DNA from: Anniella stebbinsi
Taxonomy: Eukaryota > Chordata > Lepidosauria > Squamata > Anniellidae
Reading direction: 5' to 3'
DNA: 64,000 nucleotides
NCBI GenBank assembly: GCA_029215795.1
Contig: JARDYH010000005.1
Coordinates: forward strand, 164,697,814 to 164,761,813
Position 1 is the first letter of the stretch. Each line of letters begins with the position of its first letter. The position numbers and the translations under genes were made by a program. The notes under the pieces are model-generated. The model had not been told where the DNA came from and searched no databases. It was given only the letters and a program-made list of their open reading frames with translations. Positions 1 through 11,074 of this stretch are shown here, one piece after another.

Positions 1-993
1 CCGGACCGGATCGAGTCCGATCCCGACCCAAAAATCGTAAATTTTTGGATCGGCCGCCATTTTTTTCCCCATAGACTTGCATTGCAATGCAAGTCTATGA
101 GGAAAAAATGGCGGCGGGTCGGTGAGGGGGGGCCTAACTCCCTCCCCCCCCCGGGGCCGTCCGCTGTGGACGGCCCCGGCAGGTAAGCCCCCTCCCCCGC
201 GCTCCCTACCCCCCCTGGGGCCGCCCGCTTCCATCCGCTGGCGCCCGCGGGCGCCAGCGGATAGAAGCGGACGGCTCCGGGGGGGGGTAAGCCCCCTTCC
301 CCGCCACTGCTTACCTTCTCGGCCCGTCTGCTCCCGTCTGGCGCCGGCGGCTACTACCAGCGGGCTCCGCGGCCTACTCTCGAGTAGCGCGCCGGGTGAT
401 GACATCACCTGGCGCGCCACCCTGGAGTAGGCCGCGGAGCCTGCTGGTAGTAGTAGGCGCCGGCGCCGGGACGGGAGTCGCCGGGCCGGGAAGGTAAGGG
501 CCCCCCTCCCCCCTCCGCGCGCCCCCTCCTCCCCTCCACGCACCCCCTGCTTACCTTCCCGGCCCGGCGGCTCCCGTCCGGCGCCGGCGCCTACTACTAC
601 CAGCAGGCTCCGCGGCCTGCTCTAGAGTAGCGCGCCGGGTGATGACATCACCCGGCGCGCCACCCTAGAGCAGGCCGCGGAGCCCGCTGGTAGTAGCTGC
701 TAGTGCCGGACGGGAGCAGACGGGCCGAGAAGGTAAGCGCCCCCCTCCTCCCCCCCCCCCGCTGTCCACTTTCATCGGCGGGCGCCCGCTGGCGCCCGCC
801 AATGGAAGCGGCGGTGGGCGCCAGGGGGCGCCCGCCGATCCGCCGATCCGCCGAACCGGTTCGGAGCCTTTTCGGACCGGTTCGGATTGGATCGGCCGAT
901 CCAGCTGCGGGATCAGAAATCGGATAATTTATCCGATTTCCCACTGGACCGGACTCGGATTGTGGATCGGGTCCGATCCAGTGCACATCCCTA
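1..993. mobile_element. GC-rich foldback MITE (family F1), cut by window start
   Basis: Right end reads GTGCACATCCCTA, as in the copies at 11075, 20646 and 37783. Inside are nested hairpins: an inner palindrome GGTGATGACATCACC near 385-412 and 640-655, flanked by complementary arms (GCGCGCC, AGGCCGCGGAGCC), then sequences of the AGGTAAG type. A hairpin of CATAGACTTGCATTG type lies at 70-100. There is no coding capacity; long open frames here are composition artefacts. Confidence 0.75.
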
Positions 994-1047
994 GTTGAAA
1001 TGTCTCTCCTAAGGTTTAGTTACTAGCAGTAAGAGCTTTAGAGCACT

Positions 1048-1146
1048 ATGCATGTTTAGACAGGAAACGATCCTACAGTATGGCTGGCTGAAGAATTCTG
1101 AGAGTTGTAGGGCTTCCTGAAGCATGCATAGAATTGCACCCTTAAG
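1048..1146. mobile_element. Small palindromic MITE (family F4)
   Basis: Starts TATGCATGTTTAGACAG and ends with the near complement GCATGCATAGAATTGCACCC. Same family as 12628-12757, 45527-45650 and 57704-57825. Confidence 0.6.
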
Positions 1147-1397
1147 CTAAAATCTGCTGCTGTTTGGTATTTTGTTCCCACCCACCCCTGGAATACGGCC
1201 CCCAAGAACTTCTCTGAAATTGAATTTGATGAAAGAGGTTCAACACCCCTGCCTTAGCTGGACTGGGGTTTCTCGGGAGCGGTGTCCATTTTGGAGTGTA
1301 CATTAAAAGGCTTTTGAGTCCAAATGCTTCCCTCTGCATCTCTTGAAATACTGGTTGCAAAAGACAGAGAGGTGGATGACCGCCTAGCATGGCCTTG

Positions 1398-1612
1398 CAC
1401 GCCAGTGTGGTGTGGTTAGACTGTCAGACTATGACCAGGGAGACCCCACTAAGCCATGATCTCAGGGCTAAGCATTTTCTTTCAGTCAAACCTACCTTGC
1501 AAGGTTGTTATGAGGATAAAAGTATGTGTATTGGGGCAGGTTGGGTGGGAACAAGCCATGTACGCATGCTGCTGGGAGAACGGCAGGATTTAAATGTAAT
1601 AAAGAAATTTGA
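1398..1612 (+). mobile_element. tRNA-derived SINE (Sauria-like), degraded
   Basis: Head GCCAGTGTGGTGTGGTTAGA and the later segment AAGGTTGTTATGAGGATAAA match the better preserved copy at 47036-47265. About 215 bp, diverged. Confidence 0.65.
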
Positions 1613-1663
1613 TGTGGCATAGCCGCACCAGTGATTAATCAGTTGATAACATGAATCATGATA

Positions 1664-1882
1664 ACGGGTCTGTTCAGACAACACACTAAGCCATGGTTAG
1701 GCTGCTAACCCTTTTGCAGCAAGTGAGTAGTGAGCATGTTTAAACCGTGATTATGTAGCTACCATGGTTAGGAATGATTCACATGACACGCTAAGTCATG
1801 ATTCACACGACACGCTAAGCCATCATGTTTAGCTCAAAATGCTTAACCATCGTAGTTTAGTGTGTCACCTGAACAGGGCCAA
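1664..1882. mobile_element. Foldback MITE (family F3)
   Basis: Starts GTCTGTTCAGACAACACACT and ends near GAACAGGGCC. Internal repeats of CTAAGCCATG and ACCATGGTTAG occur in both orientations. Other copies: 12409-12608, 34040-34552 and 35012-35231. Confidence 0.65.
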
Positions 1883-2075
1883 TGAATGACAATATTTTTT
1901 GCATTTGCGGAGGAAGAATAAGTGGATTAATGTGGCAGATGACACTTAAGGATGAGAGGTGGAAGTAGGCATGTCTTTGGAGGATATGTGTGTGCTAGAG
2001 AGACACTGAAAATGCATATATTTCTGTTGCTCAATGTTCATTCTGTTAAAGTTCCTGTCCTCTTTCCCCCCTCAG

Positions 2076-3716
2076 GGACACAGAAAGGGTGATGTGCCAC
2101 ACTTGCAAGACACGACTGAGCCGCAAACAGGTGAGTTCTAAAATGACATTCTGGAATGTTCTGGGACACCAGTCAGTCTGCAACAACATGGAACCTTAAC
2201 CATGCAATTGCTTCTGGACACAGTGACTGTGTGTTTAATATCCTCCCTCAGTAACAGCTAGGGTAACTTACCAGTACCTTGATAGTGTGGCATTGTCCTA
2301 TGGTCGGTGTTCACCTGAGATGGGTGGTCTTGATAAAAAAAAGGGGGGGATTGTACCCTCAATAAATCCATGTCACCATTTTAAAAACTCACTACATTTT
2401 TTAAAAGCGAAAGATGAGGGAAGGGAGGAGAGAAAGAGAAGGAGAACAATGTGGGGAAAGAGGGGGTGTATAACAGAATTTAATGCAGTCTAGAGCCTCT
2501 TTTGAAGAAGAGGGAATTTTATCTGATGCAGTTTTTCCCACCACTACCTGACAAGCTATGCCTGCCAGAATTCCCTCCGTTGTACACCTGTTAAAAGTAC
2601 AGAAGCCTCATCCTCCTGGCTCAACCTTCCCCAGCTTGGTGCCCTCCAGACGTTTTGGACTATTGGACTATAAGCCCAGCATAACTGACCCTTGGTCATG
2701 CTAGCTCTGTGGCTGATGGGAATTGAGGTCCAGAACCCATTTGGGGCACCCATTTGGGGAAGGTTGTCCTAGCTCCTGCAAAGATATTAAAAACAAAATA
2801 ACAGTCCCATTTTTTAGATTGGAGACAATGGTCAGTCGTGGGTTCAAAAGATGTGAAGTCTACTGCCCAAGATGATACAGAAGGCAGGGAGGAATTGAGC
2901 ATGAGGTGTCTGTTTTCAGCGGTGACCATGCATATAATAATAATAATAATAAATAATAATAATAATAATAATAATGATATATTTCTTACCCTCCTCTCCC
3001 TTTGGATCGAGGGGGGGAAAACATTAATACAACAATACAATATAAATCAAATTCATAAAACTAATTAAAAGCGCATATAAAACCAATACGATGTTAAAAT
3101 AACAATCAAGACATCTTAAAATTCTTAGGTTTAAAATTCATGTGGCTAGCCCTGCTGGCAATGTATAGGTTGAAGAGGATGCAGTGGCAGGGGTGACTGT
3201 GTGAGACAGGAGGCAGGTCAGGTTTTCGAATCATCAAAATAACAATCTTTCTCTCTGTCCTCAGTTCCACAATGACAAAGCAGCAGAAAATGATGCTCTG
3301 GCCACACAAGTTGCCTGTCCAAATTTTGACTGCACTTGGACCGGAACCCTGAATTCATACCAGGTATTTTAAATGAAGACCATGACTCTCCCATCCCCCC
3401 ACCCCCCACTCACACACAATCAGGGATGAAATTAAGATAATTTTGGGTGGCCTTTCCAAGCTGGCTCACAGTGTTCAATAATGTATGTGTGCAAAAACAG
3501 GGAGACAAAAGTGTTGGCAGAAATTGCTAAAGGCAAGAAGAGAAAGGGGATCTCTGGCTCAGCTTTTGCACCATCACATACCTGGCTGTCCCCTCCAAGT
3601 TCCTATTCGGGGTTCCAGCCAGCTATGCCCTCCATTTTTTTTCTTTCCCAACTGAACATCCCATGGCTACTGAGCATGTTCAGTCTGCATTGCCTAATTG
3701 TTTGGAGGGGTTGCCC

Positions 3717-3760
<44 letters not shown>

Positions 3761-5264
3761 TGCAGACCTGAGAATTCTCCTGAGCCTCCTGATACCTTGT
3801 TTCTCAGGGCCTCATTTTGGCTCCACTTACGTTGGCACTCACCGCATGAGTTCATTATTAGCGGGAGTGATATTAGATATTAATTATGATTAGTTGCTAT
3901 GGGGCGCTGGTCAAAAAGCGAGATACAAATTTAATAAATTAATAAGAGTGATGATGATAATTAGCAGTATTAAAATAATAATGACAATGATTATATTTGT
4001 GGTAGTATTAAAACAACAACAGAGCAATTGAACAGAATATTCCCATGTTTTTCTATGTATGTCCATAGGTAAAATAGCTAGACTTACATTTTGTTTAAAT
4101 GAAAGCTGAAAACTTAGCCAAGAATCCTATAGTGTACAAGCACACTATTGATTTGATCTGGTTTATTACTGGTCCCTTTTGGATTGTAGTTTTGTGAGGG
4201 AATTGGGCTAGGAATGTATAACAGGGATAGGTCATCATACTCCATTTCCAGGGATTCTTTGTGGGCAGCCATGGCAGGTAAAATGGTATAAAAATAATAT
4301 GTGTTTGTAGTGTGTACATATGTCCTTTGAAGGCTCTGGGACTTGGGAGATCTGGGTTCCAATCCTCACTTGACCATGGAAGCTCACTAGGACAGGATCT
4401 ACACTACTGCTTTAGAATGGTTTAAAACAGTATTGACAACTGTTGGGGCCCAGAACACACTTCATATACAGTTTTCAAACCGTTTTCAAAGTGTCATATC
4501 CTGTTTGGTATAGATCTGGCCTGGGTGACTTCAGGCCAGTCACTGACTTCAACCTAACCTACCTTACATGGTTGTTGTGAGAATAAAATGGAGACAAGGA
4601 GGACCATGTAAGCTGGCGTGAGCTGCTTGGAGGAAAGGCAGATTATACATGTAACACACAAACAAATCCCCTCAGAGGCCTGGATGTCATCAGGCAACTT
4701 TTGTATAGCCCTTCCATCTTGCCCCATGGCCTTCTGACCTGTTCTTTTGATGCAGGAGCACACCTGCCTCCCTGTGGCACCCCTTGGAACTGCAAAGAAA
4801 GCGCCTTTAGCCCTTGGAGATCAAAATGAAGATGAAGATCAAAAGCCCCATTGGAGCATCAGTAGCCCCCTCATGGTAAGTTGCTGAGTGGCCCAAGAAA
4901 GCCAGGGTATGAATGAAGAGGCAACGGTGCCTCGGGTTTGGGAGAGAGCCTCGCCAGGTGTGGAAAGAGGAGCTGGCACTGAGCGATTTGAGAAGGGAGA
5001 ATCAAACGTCAGGAGAACGTGGAGATTTTGAATAGAGATGTGCAACACGATAGGACGATAGTTCATTACTTGAAGCTGAGGGAAAGAGCGGAATCTACAG
5101 AGTGTGGGCAGAACAGGATGTACTGGTAGATTTCTGGGTGGTTTGCAGTAATTTATTTATTGCATTTCTATACCGCCCAATAGCCAAAGCTCTCTGGCAG
5201 TAGATTGGCAAGAGTTTCCAACTCTCTCAATAGCTTAACAATCGGAAGTAAAACTGCAGCAGCG

Positions 5265-5306
<42 letters not shown>

Positions 5307-6260
5307 GGGAATTGTAGGACTTTTTGCAGAATAAACATGCATAGGGTTGCACCCTTATACTCAAAAGTCCCCGTGATTCAATTTTATTACATCCCAAAAA
5401 TAATACTGAATACTAGGCACCTTCTTCCAAGAGCTACGTTGAACTGCTAAATTCCATAAAATGCCTGAATTGACTTGCAGAAATAGTAGCAATCCCTCTA
5501 TTTGTGGGTTTTTGTGCCACCCTTTTAGATTTCCCCTCCCGCCAGATGTGAACTTTCCTTCTAATCTTTCCCGCTTCAGGGTGATCCTTCCTTGAACGTG
5601 GAAGCCGTCCAGCTGCGCGTGGAAACCTTGGAGCTGCTGGTGGTGTCTCTTCGTCGACAGCTAACCAGCCAGGTGGCCACGGTGAGGTCCCTCCAACGCT
5701 GTTGCTCCCAATACGAGAAGTTGCTGAGGACTTCTCAGGAGATGCACATCATCCCCCGTGGGGCCAAGGAGCCTGGGCCGGCATCGCCCGAGCTGGTCAG
5801 CACCGATGGGGTTCTGGTGTGGAAAGTGGAGAACTTCTCCAAACGCTTGAAGGATGCCAAAGCCGGAAAGAGGCGTTCCATCTACTCTCCGGCCTTCGCC
5901 ACCCATGCTTTTGGGTACCACCTCTGCATCCGGCTGTACCCTGATGGAGATGGAATCGGCCAAGGTGGCCATCTTTCACTCTTCCTTGCATTGGCCAAGG
6001 GGCCCTATGACAACATCCTTCCCTGGCCCTTCCGGCAAAAGGTCACCTTCATCCTCCTGGACCCCACGCGCAGGAAGTCACCTGTGACAGAGACCTTCCT
6101 TCCAGATCCCCATAGTTCCTCCTTCCACCAGCCTCGGGAAAGGCTCAACGTGGCCAGCGGGAGCCCCCTTTTCGCCAGCCACCTTGAGATTCCCAGCTAC
6201 CTCAAAGACGACACGCTGTACCTCAAAATAGTGGTGGATTTAGCAGGGATTGAAATTTGA
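2076..6260 (+). CDS. TRAF-family adaptor (TRAF1/TRAF2-like), 3' four coding exons; 5' end outside window
   Basis: TRAF proteins bind the cytoplasmic tails of TNF-receptor family members and relay NF-kB/JNK signalling. Four exons join in frame: 2076-2130 (enters with one base of a split codon), 3265-3363, 4756-4875 and 5580-6260 (TGA at 6258-6260); all visible introns are GT-AG. The visible protein is 317 residues. In order it shows a C-x2-C pair at residues 7 and 10 that fits the end of a RING, one TRAF-type zinc finger (C36, C41, H53, C55 around the motif CTWTGTLNSYQ), an acidic linker, a short coiled coil and a MATH/TRAF-C domain. No RING-start exon was found between 993 and 2075, so the 5' exons probably lie outside the window. 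TRAF2 has several zinc fingers and a longer coiled coil, so this is a compact relative. TRAF family membership is certain; the orthologue is not resolved. Confidence 0.9.
2625..2775. mobile_element. Palindromic MITE (family F5)
   Basis: Contains the paired segments CTCCAGACGTTTTGGACTA and GGGAATTGAGGTCCAGAA around CCAGCATAACTGACC. The same family recurs at 10320-10438, 29735-29850, 31690-31820 and 49235-49372. Confidence 0.55.
2936..3130 (-). mobile_element. LINE 3' end with (AAT)n tail, intronic
   Basis: (AAT)n is followed by TTTCTTACCCTCCTCTCCC and GGATCGAGG, which is the reverse complement of the tail at 31120-31200. It lies in the TRAF intron between exons 2076-2130 and 3265-3363. Confidence 0.6.
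3716..3762 (+). repeat. (ATT)n microsatellite
   Basis: About 15 uninterrupted ATT units in a TRAF intron. Open frames of poly-Ile/Tyr/Leu across it are artefacts. Confidence 0.9.
4341..4660 (+). mobile_element. Sauria-like SINE split by an inserted MITE (about 4389-4525)
   Basis: SINE sequence (GGGAGATCTGGGTTCCAATC) stops near 4390 and resumes near 4522 (GGTGACTTCAGGCCAGTCAC), continuing to GGCAGATTATACATG. The insert starts CAGGATCTACAC and ends GTATAGATCTGG, roughly inverted ends of a small DNA transposon. Compare the intact SINE at 47036-47265. Confidence 0.7.
5146..5360 (-). mobile_element. L2-like LINE tail, (AAT)n run and F4 MITE fragment
   Basis: 5146-5200 is the reverse complement of the GGGCGGTATACAAAT tail seen at 25790-25830. 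A run of about 15 AAT units follows at 5264-5307, then an F4 MITE end (ACATGCATAGGGTTGCACCC). Intronic in the TRAF gene. Confidence 0.65.
5580..6260 (+). CDS. Terminal TRAF exon: coiled coil plus MATH/TRAF-C domain
   Basis: This exon codes for 226 residues and enters in phase 0 after a CAG acceptor. The first 50 or so residues form a leucine-rich heptad region (VQLRVETLELLVVSLRRQL), the likely trimerising TRAF-N coil. A complete MATH domain of about 150 residues follows, starting at DGVLVWKVENF and ending LKIVVDLAGIEI. Hallmarks are retained: IYSPAF, RLYPDGDG, HLSLF, LPWPFRQKVTF, the serine run in DPHSSSF, and NVASGSPLF. The R-x-Y-x3-D pattern and the serines match the TRAF2 positions known to contact receptor tails, so peptide binding is plausibly kept. 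There is no internal stop or frameshift. Confidence 0.93.
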   Translation, partial: GDPSLNVEAVQLRVETLELLVVSLRRQLTSQVATVRSLQRCCSQYEKLLRTSQEMHIIPRGAKEPGPASPELVSTDGVLVWKVENFSKRLKDAKAGKRRSIYSPAFATHAFGYHLCIRLYPDGDGIGQGGHLSLFLALAKGPYDNILPWPFRQKVTFILLDPTRRKSPVTETFLPDPHSSSFHQPRERLNVASGSPLFASHLEIPSYLKDDTLYLKIVVDLAGIEI

Positions 6261-7233
6261 GACCGGAAGTCAATGCCAGGGAGCTGAATGTTTGGTCTCT
6301 GCTCCTTCACTGACCTCTTGCCTTTTCCTCCCAAGGTACTCTCTGTTCTTCCTAATCCCCACCTCTTCCTGCCCAACACCAATTGTGTCCACTACAAAGC
6401 CCAATCTAAAATGGGCACTCAGCTACCTCTCAGGGGAGTCCAAAATCTGGATTTTATTTGTGCTGTGAATCGTGGAATGTCCACCCCGATCCACACTCAG
6501 GTGGAATTTCCTGTAAACCTTATAGGGTTTTTTTTTAGTCCTCATTGTTTGTCTATTTTTGAAAGGACTTTCTTTTTGGTGTGGGGGAGGAAACGTGCTT
6601 CTGTTAAATGCATGGAAGCACAATGGAGCAATCCACATGAGACCTTTCAGTGGTCGCGAGTGTGGTACGGTATCCTGAATGCTATCTATCGGCTGCAAAA
6701 TATCCCAGATGCAGGATTTGACCTTCTGTGTTACAGCTCCTCAGTTTTCTTTAAAGTACATTGCGTTGTCAAAGATGCAAAGGGCAGGAAGAGTTTCTCT
6801 TGGTGTCTCCTTGTGATGACATCCCTGTCTGTAGTTTGTGAGTGCCTTGGGAGTTTTGCTGCTGCTGTGGGTTGGGTGTGTGTGTGTGTGTGTGGGGGGG
6901 TTATATCAGTGTGTTTTCCTGCTGCCCACCAGCAAGATACAGCTGAACATGACATTTTGAATTACACATTTTTATTTATTGTTAATCCTATCTATAGCAC
7001 TTTTTAATGGATAAGGGGGCTTTGCAATAATCTCTAAGGATTGCCAGACATCCATCCTTAGACATGACTGATTTTTCTACCTCTCATTCTATTTATCAAA
7101 CAACAAATGTCCTCATTATGTAATAACAGTATTTAAGTGTTTTATGCTAATTGTAATATTAAAAATTATTTATATGATTTATGACTGTCTTATGCTGGTT
7201 ATTAGAGGCGTGGAAAACCATCATAAGAATAAA
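6261..7233 (+). other. Probable 3' UTR of the TRAF-like gene
   Basis: Sequence after the TGA has no recognisable coding homology. It includes a (GT)n/G run at about 6877-6899 and a candidate AATAAA at 7228-7233. A LINE tail starts just after this, so the signal could belong to the repeat instead. The 3' UTR limit is inferred. Confidence 0.4.
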
Positions 7234-7345
7234 TTAATAATAATAATAATATATTTATTTATTTTTTACCCGCCTCTCCCTCTGGATCGAGGTGGGGAAC
7301 AACTAGTACATTATTATTAAAATCACAATAGAACTCTTAAAATTC
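7231..7345 (-). mobile_element. LINE 3' tail with (AAT)n
   Basis: (AAT)n, then TTTTTTACCCGCCTCTCCCT and GGATCGAGGTGGGGAACAAC: the reverse complement of the LINE tail family at 31120-31200. Confidence 0.65.
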
Positions 7346-7363
7346 AACTAGGTAGGCGTACCC

Positions 7364-7886
7364 TAGGGCTGTGCAAGGTTCAGATTCGGCCTCAGAAGTC
7401 CAAGGCTTTGGCGGCCATTTCCCAGAGTAGTCGCCAGCTCTTGCAAAGTCCTTGCGCCTAGCCACAAAATGCCTACAATTCCCAGCATGCCTTGGCAGGG
7501 AGGGCTGATTTACTGGGCTCTAGGAGCGACAGGGCACTCCCCTGCTGATCCTGGAGGGTTGTTCACCCGGCTGCGTGACGCCCTACATGGGTTGCCACAG
7601 AGTCTACAAGCACCCCACATCTGCTGGTGTCCCCTGAGAGCCACCAGCTCTTGGCGAGGAGTCGCATCAGCAAGGAGGAGACGCTGCATCTGCGGGGCAT
7701 TCACAGGCCTCTTCTGCCCGCTCCTCCCATGATGCTCCTCACCTCATCCAACCTCACTGCCAAGGCATGCTGGGAGTTTTGTGGCGGGACGCTAGGGCTG
7801 TGCAAGAACAGGCAGCTGCTCTGTGAAACGGCTGCCAAAGCCGTGGCCTTCCAAGGCTGAATCTGAACCTTGCACGTCCCTAGTGT
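7364..7886. mobile_element. MITE of about 520 bp with long terminal inverted repeats
   Basis: Left end TAGGGCTGTGCAAGGTTCAG; right end CTGAACCTTGCACGTCCCTA. Internal inverted segments (CCAGCATGCCTTGGCA / TGCCAAGGCATGCTGG) confirm a foldback design. A GCTAGGGCTGTGCAAG copy inside suggests nesting. Confidence 0.75.
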
Positions 7887-8047
7887 ACACACCTGTCCTG
7901 ATGTAGACCTTAAAGAAATGGCATTACATACTTTGCTCCACAAAGCACAACTCCCCAGTGTAATGGACCTGACTGGCCTCTACAGGAACTCATAAGAGCC
8001 AGTTGACACATTCCGCAAGATCACATGGTAATGCTTTTCCTGGTATA

Positions 8048-8370
8048 TAGGGTGACCTGATAAAATCCAGGTCAGGGCTCATGTAACTTTAACAGTTGTA
8101 GAGAAAAGGGAATTTCAGCCAGTGTCATTTATATGCATTTCGTTCCTGGTGAAATTCCCTCTTCAACACAACAGTTAAAGTTGCAGGGGCCTTGCCTTCT
8201 TTTGTATATGGTCACTCTAGTATAGTGCCTGCAACTTTCACTGTTGTGATGAAGAGGGAATTTCACCAGGAACTAATTGCATACAAATGACACTGGCTGA
8301 AATTCCCTTTTCTCTACAACTGTTAAAGTTACATGAGCCCTGACCTGGATTTTATCTGGTCACCCTACCA
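8048..8370. mobile_element. Foldback MITE (family F2b, TAGGGTGACC termini) with 8-bp TSD
   Basis: TAGGGTGACCTGATAAAATC at left and its complement ending CACCCTA at right. The arms share AACAGTTGTAGAGAAAAGGG. Flanked by CTGGTATA on both sides (8040-8047 and 8371-8378), an 8-bp target duplication typical of hAT transposition. Confidence 0.8.
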
Positions 8371-8789
8371 CTGGTATACACAACTTTAGGTTGCGGGAAG
8401 GAAGGATTGGGAGCGTGGAGGTTGTGGGTTTGAATATTCCCCCTGAGAGGGAAAAAACCCACCCACCCAACATACACAAAAAAGCATTCTGGAAGAAAGG
8501 CTAAGATGAACCTTCTCTATCTGCAGGGATTTTTAATCCATGGGGAAGTATTCATTCCTACCATCTGCAGCCTCAAGTGGTATAATCCAGGTGACTCTTC
8601 GCCACTATGCAATTCTGCAGGTTGTATATGCTGATTTGTCATTTCTAACGCAAACATAATTACGCTTCCCATTCCGTCTTAAAACCTCAATCCAGAGGTT
8701 CACAGCAAAACTGAAACCGGCAGTGAATTTCCAAAAGGAGCGTTGCTGGCACATAAGTCTCCCTGAACAGAACACGCTTGTGCCCCTCT

Positions 8790-9355
8790 AACCTGAGGCT
8801 ATTGGAGAGTTGGAAAAAGTGCTGAAAAGGGCAACTCAAATGATCAAGTGGCTAAAACAACTCCCTTAATATGGAAGGTTACAGGAGCTGGGACTGCTTA
8901 TCTTAAAAAAGCGATGAGTAAAAGGAGACATGATAGAGGTGTACAAATTGAATGCATTGTGTGGAGACTGGATAGGGAAACATTTCCTCCCTCTCAAAAT
9001 ACTAGTACCAAATGGGGTCATTGGTGGGAGATTCAGGACAGATCAAAGGAAGGACTTCTTCACACAGCATATAGTTATTAAACTCTGGAATTCACTATCA
9101 CAAGGTGTAGTAATGGCCACCAATTTGGATGGCTTTAAAATGGGATTGGGTGAATTCATGGAGGATGGCTATATGCTGCTCCATTATCAGAGGCAGTATG
9201 CCTATGTAAACCAGTTGCTGGGGAAGATGGGTGGGAGGGTGCTGTTGCACTCATGTCCTACTTGTGGGTTTCCCGTGGGCAGCTGGTTGGCCACTGTGTG
9301 AACAGGATGCTAGACAAGATGGACCCTTGCTCTGATCCAGCAGGGCTCTTCTTGA
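8790..9355 (+). mobile_element. CR1/L2-clade LINE 3' fragment
   Basis: Non-coding remnant with landmarks repeated at 23230-23545 and 29111-29640: GGACTTCTTCACACAGCA, ATTCACT, TTATCAGAGGCAGTATGCC, GCTGGTTGGCCACTGTGTGA, and GATGGACCCTTGCTCTGATC. Heavily mutated. Confidence 0.65.
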
Positions 9356-9570
9356 GTAATGTGAAAATCAGTTGCACTGTCAATCCCATTGGTGGTTGTG
9401 ATGATTCAGTTACAAAACTACATTGGGGGGGGGGACTTGTAACCTGCCAGATGTTAATGGACTCCGACTCCATCACCCTCAGCCAGCAAGGTCAAGGGTG
9501 ATTGCAGAAGCAGTCCTTGGTGAGCCACCAGTTCCTCACTCTTGAGTGCCATCGTGAAGAGGGTATTGTA

Positions 9571-9889
9571 TAGGGTGACCATATGGAAAGGAGGACAGGG
9601 CTCCTCTATCTTTAACAGTTGCATAGAAAAGTGAATTTCAGCAGGTGTCATTTGTAGGCATGCAGCACCTGGTGAAATTCCCTCTTGATCACAACAGTTA
9701 AAGCTGCAGGAGCCCTGTCCCTGTGACCAGATACAAAAGAGGGCAGGGCTCCTGCAGCTTACTTGTTGTGATCAAGAGGGAATTTCACCAGGTGCTGCCT
9801 GCATACAAATGACACCTGCTGAAATTCACTTTTCTATGCAACTGTTAAAGATACAGGAGCCCTGTCCTCCTTTTCATATGGTCACCCTA
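9571..9889. mobile_element. Foldback MITE (family F2a)
   Basis: Ends TAGGGTGACCATATGGAAAG and CATATGGTCACCCTA; the two halves are inverted copies of a unit of about 150 bp containing GGAATTTCAGCAGGTGTCAT. Palindromic family with many copies in this window. Confidence 0.8.
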
Positions 9890-9926
9890 GTCTATTTGTA
9901 CTCTTGCACGTATTCAACTGTGTTCC

Positions 9927-9957
9927 TCCTCCTCCTCCTCCTCCTCCTCCTCCTCTT
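9927..9957 (+). repeat. (TCC)n microsatellite
   Basis: About ten TCC units next to the F2a MITE. Confidence 0.85.
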
Positions 9958-10319
9958 CTACTACTTCTATTCAAGGATTCAGCTCTGGCAGCCAGAATAG
10001 GTTCCATAGCCTGTTGAGCTCTCATTAGGCCTGGCTCAAATGGAGCCTTTCTACATGTCCTTCCAGCTTTTTGAGGCCTTCTTATTTTCTCAGGGGATGC
10101 AACAGGCAGCTTTCTCTCCTGGATCATGGCATTTGAGCAACCACATTTCAGGAGGTCCACCCCAGGATCCCACCCAGATGTTTCCTTTGTTTTTGTTAGT
10201 TCATCCTTGAGGCCCACTGTACATCAGAACGAGGTGGGTAGAATTCTGAGGTGGTAGAATGCGCTGCACCACATCAGATTGTAGGAATGGGAACACCTTT
10301 CTGACTAACCCACTATGTA

Positions 10320-10438
10320 AAACAGGGGTGGGGAACTGTTGGACTACAACTCCCATCTTCTCTGACATTTGGCCATGCTGGCTGATGGGGAGCTGAAGTC
10401 CAGTAACATCTGGAGGGCTACAGATTCCCCATCCTTGA
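10320..10438. mobile_element. Palindromic MITE (family F5)
   Basis: GGTGGGGAACTGTTGGACTA at left, TGGAGGGCTACAGATTCCCC at right, with GGCCATGCTGGCTGATGGG in the centre. Confidence 0.55.
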
Positions 10439-11074
10439 CATTTTTAACAAACAACAACAACGCACTTCACTGCAGGCAGAAATTTAGCATAACAAGACTG
10501 AGATCTTCTGTACATGAGCGATTTATTGCACGCTCGTGATTGGCCACTCACAGATGTTTGTGCATCTTTTAGATGATGTTGTCAACCTCCAGGACGTCTC
10601 CCACACTTTCCCACTTTTATCCCGCTTTAAAAAACATATAGGGATAATCAGCTATTTTAAAAAGCGCACAAAATTGTTCCTGTATAAAGTTGGCCTTGTG
10701 CTATAATTCCTCCACTAGATGGCAATGTTTCATTAAAGTGAATGGAGCATGCAGAGAGAGGAAGTATATTCAATTCAATCGACATGGCCACCCATGGCCG
10801 CCTGTATAATTCAAACGCTCGTAATCCCAGAAAGGAAGTGGAAACAGAAAACCCTGAAAGGACAGTGGGATTTTTAAAAAAGTAGAGAAGCTCTGATAAA
10901 GGAGAGAACGAATTCTCAAGACGAGAGAAAAATGGGTCAGCTCCAGGTTTGTGGGGACCCTGGGCAAAAGTGTTGCCTGGTCAGCAATGCAGCTAGGCAA
11001 TTTTAGATCCTGGACTTACTCCCATGTGTGTGTAGACAGAAAAAATGTCCTACAACTACCAGCATTCCCCCCCC

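Noticed and set aside
122..430. Proline/arginine-rich open frames in 1-993, 11.0-11.8, 20.8-21.1 and 38.5-39.0 kb
   Set aside because: They are by-products of GC-rich foldback elements and are not conserved between copies.
6288..7007. 239-codon open frame after the TRAF stop codon
   Set aside because: It lies in the probable 3' UTR, crosses a GT repeat, has no recognisable domain and starts without support. Treated as chance.
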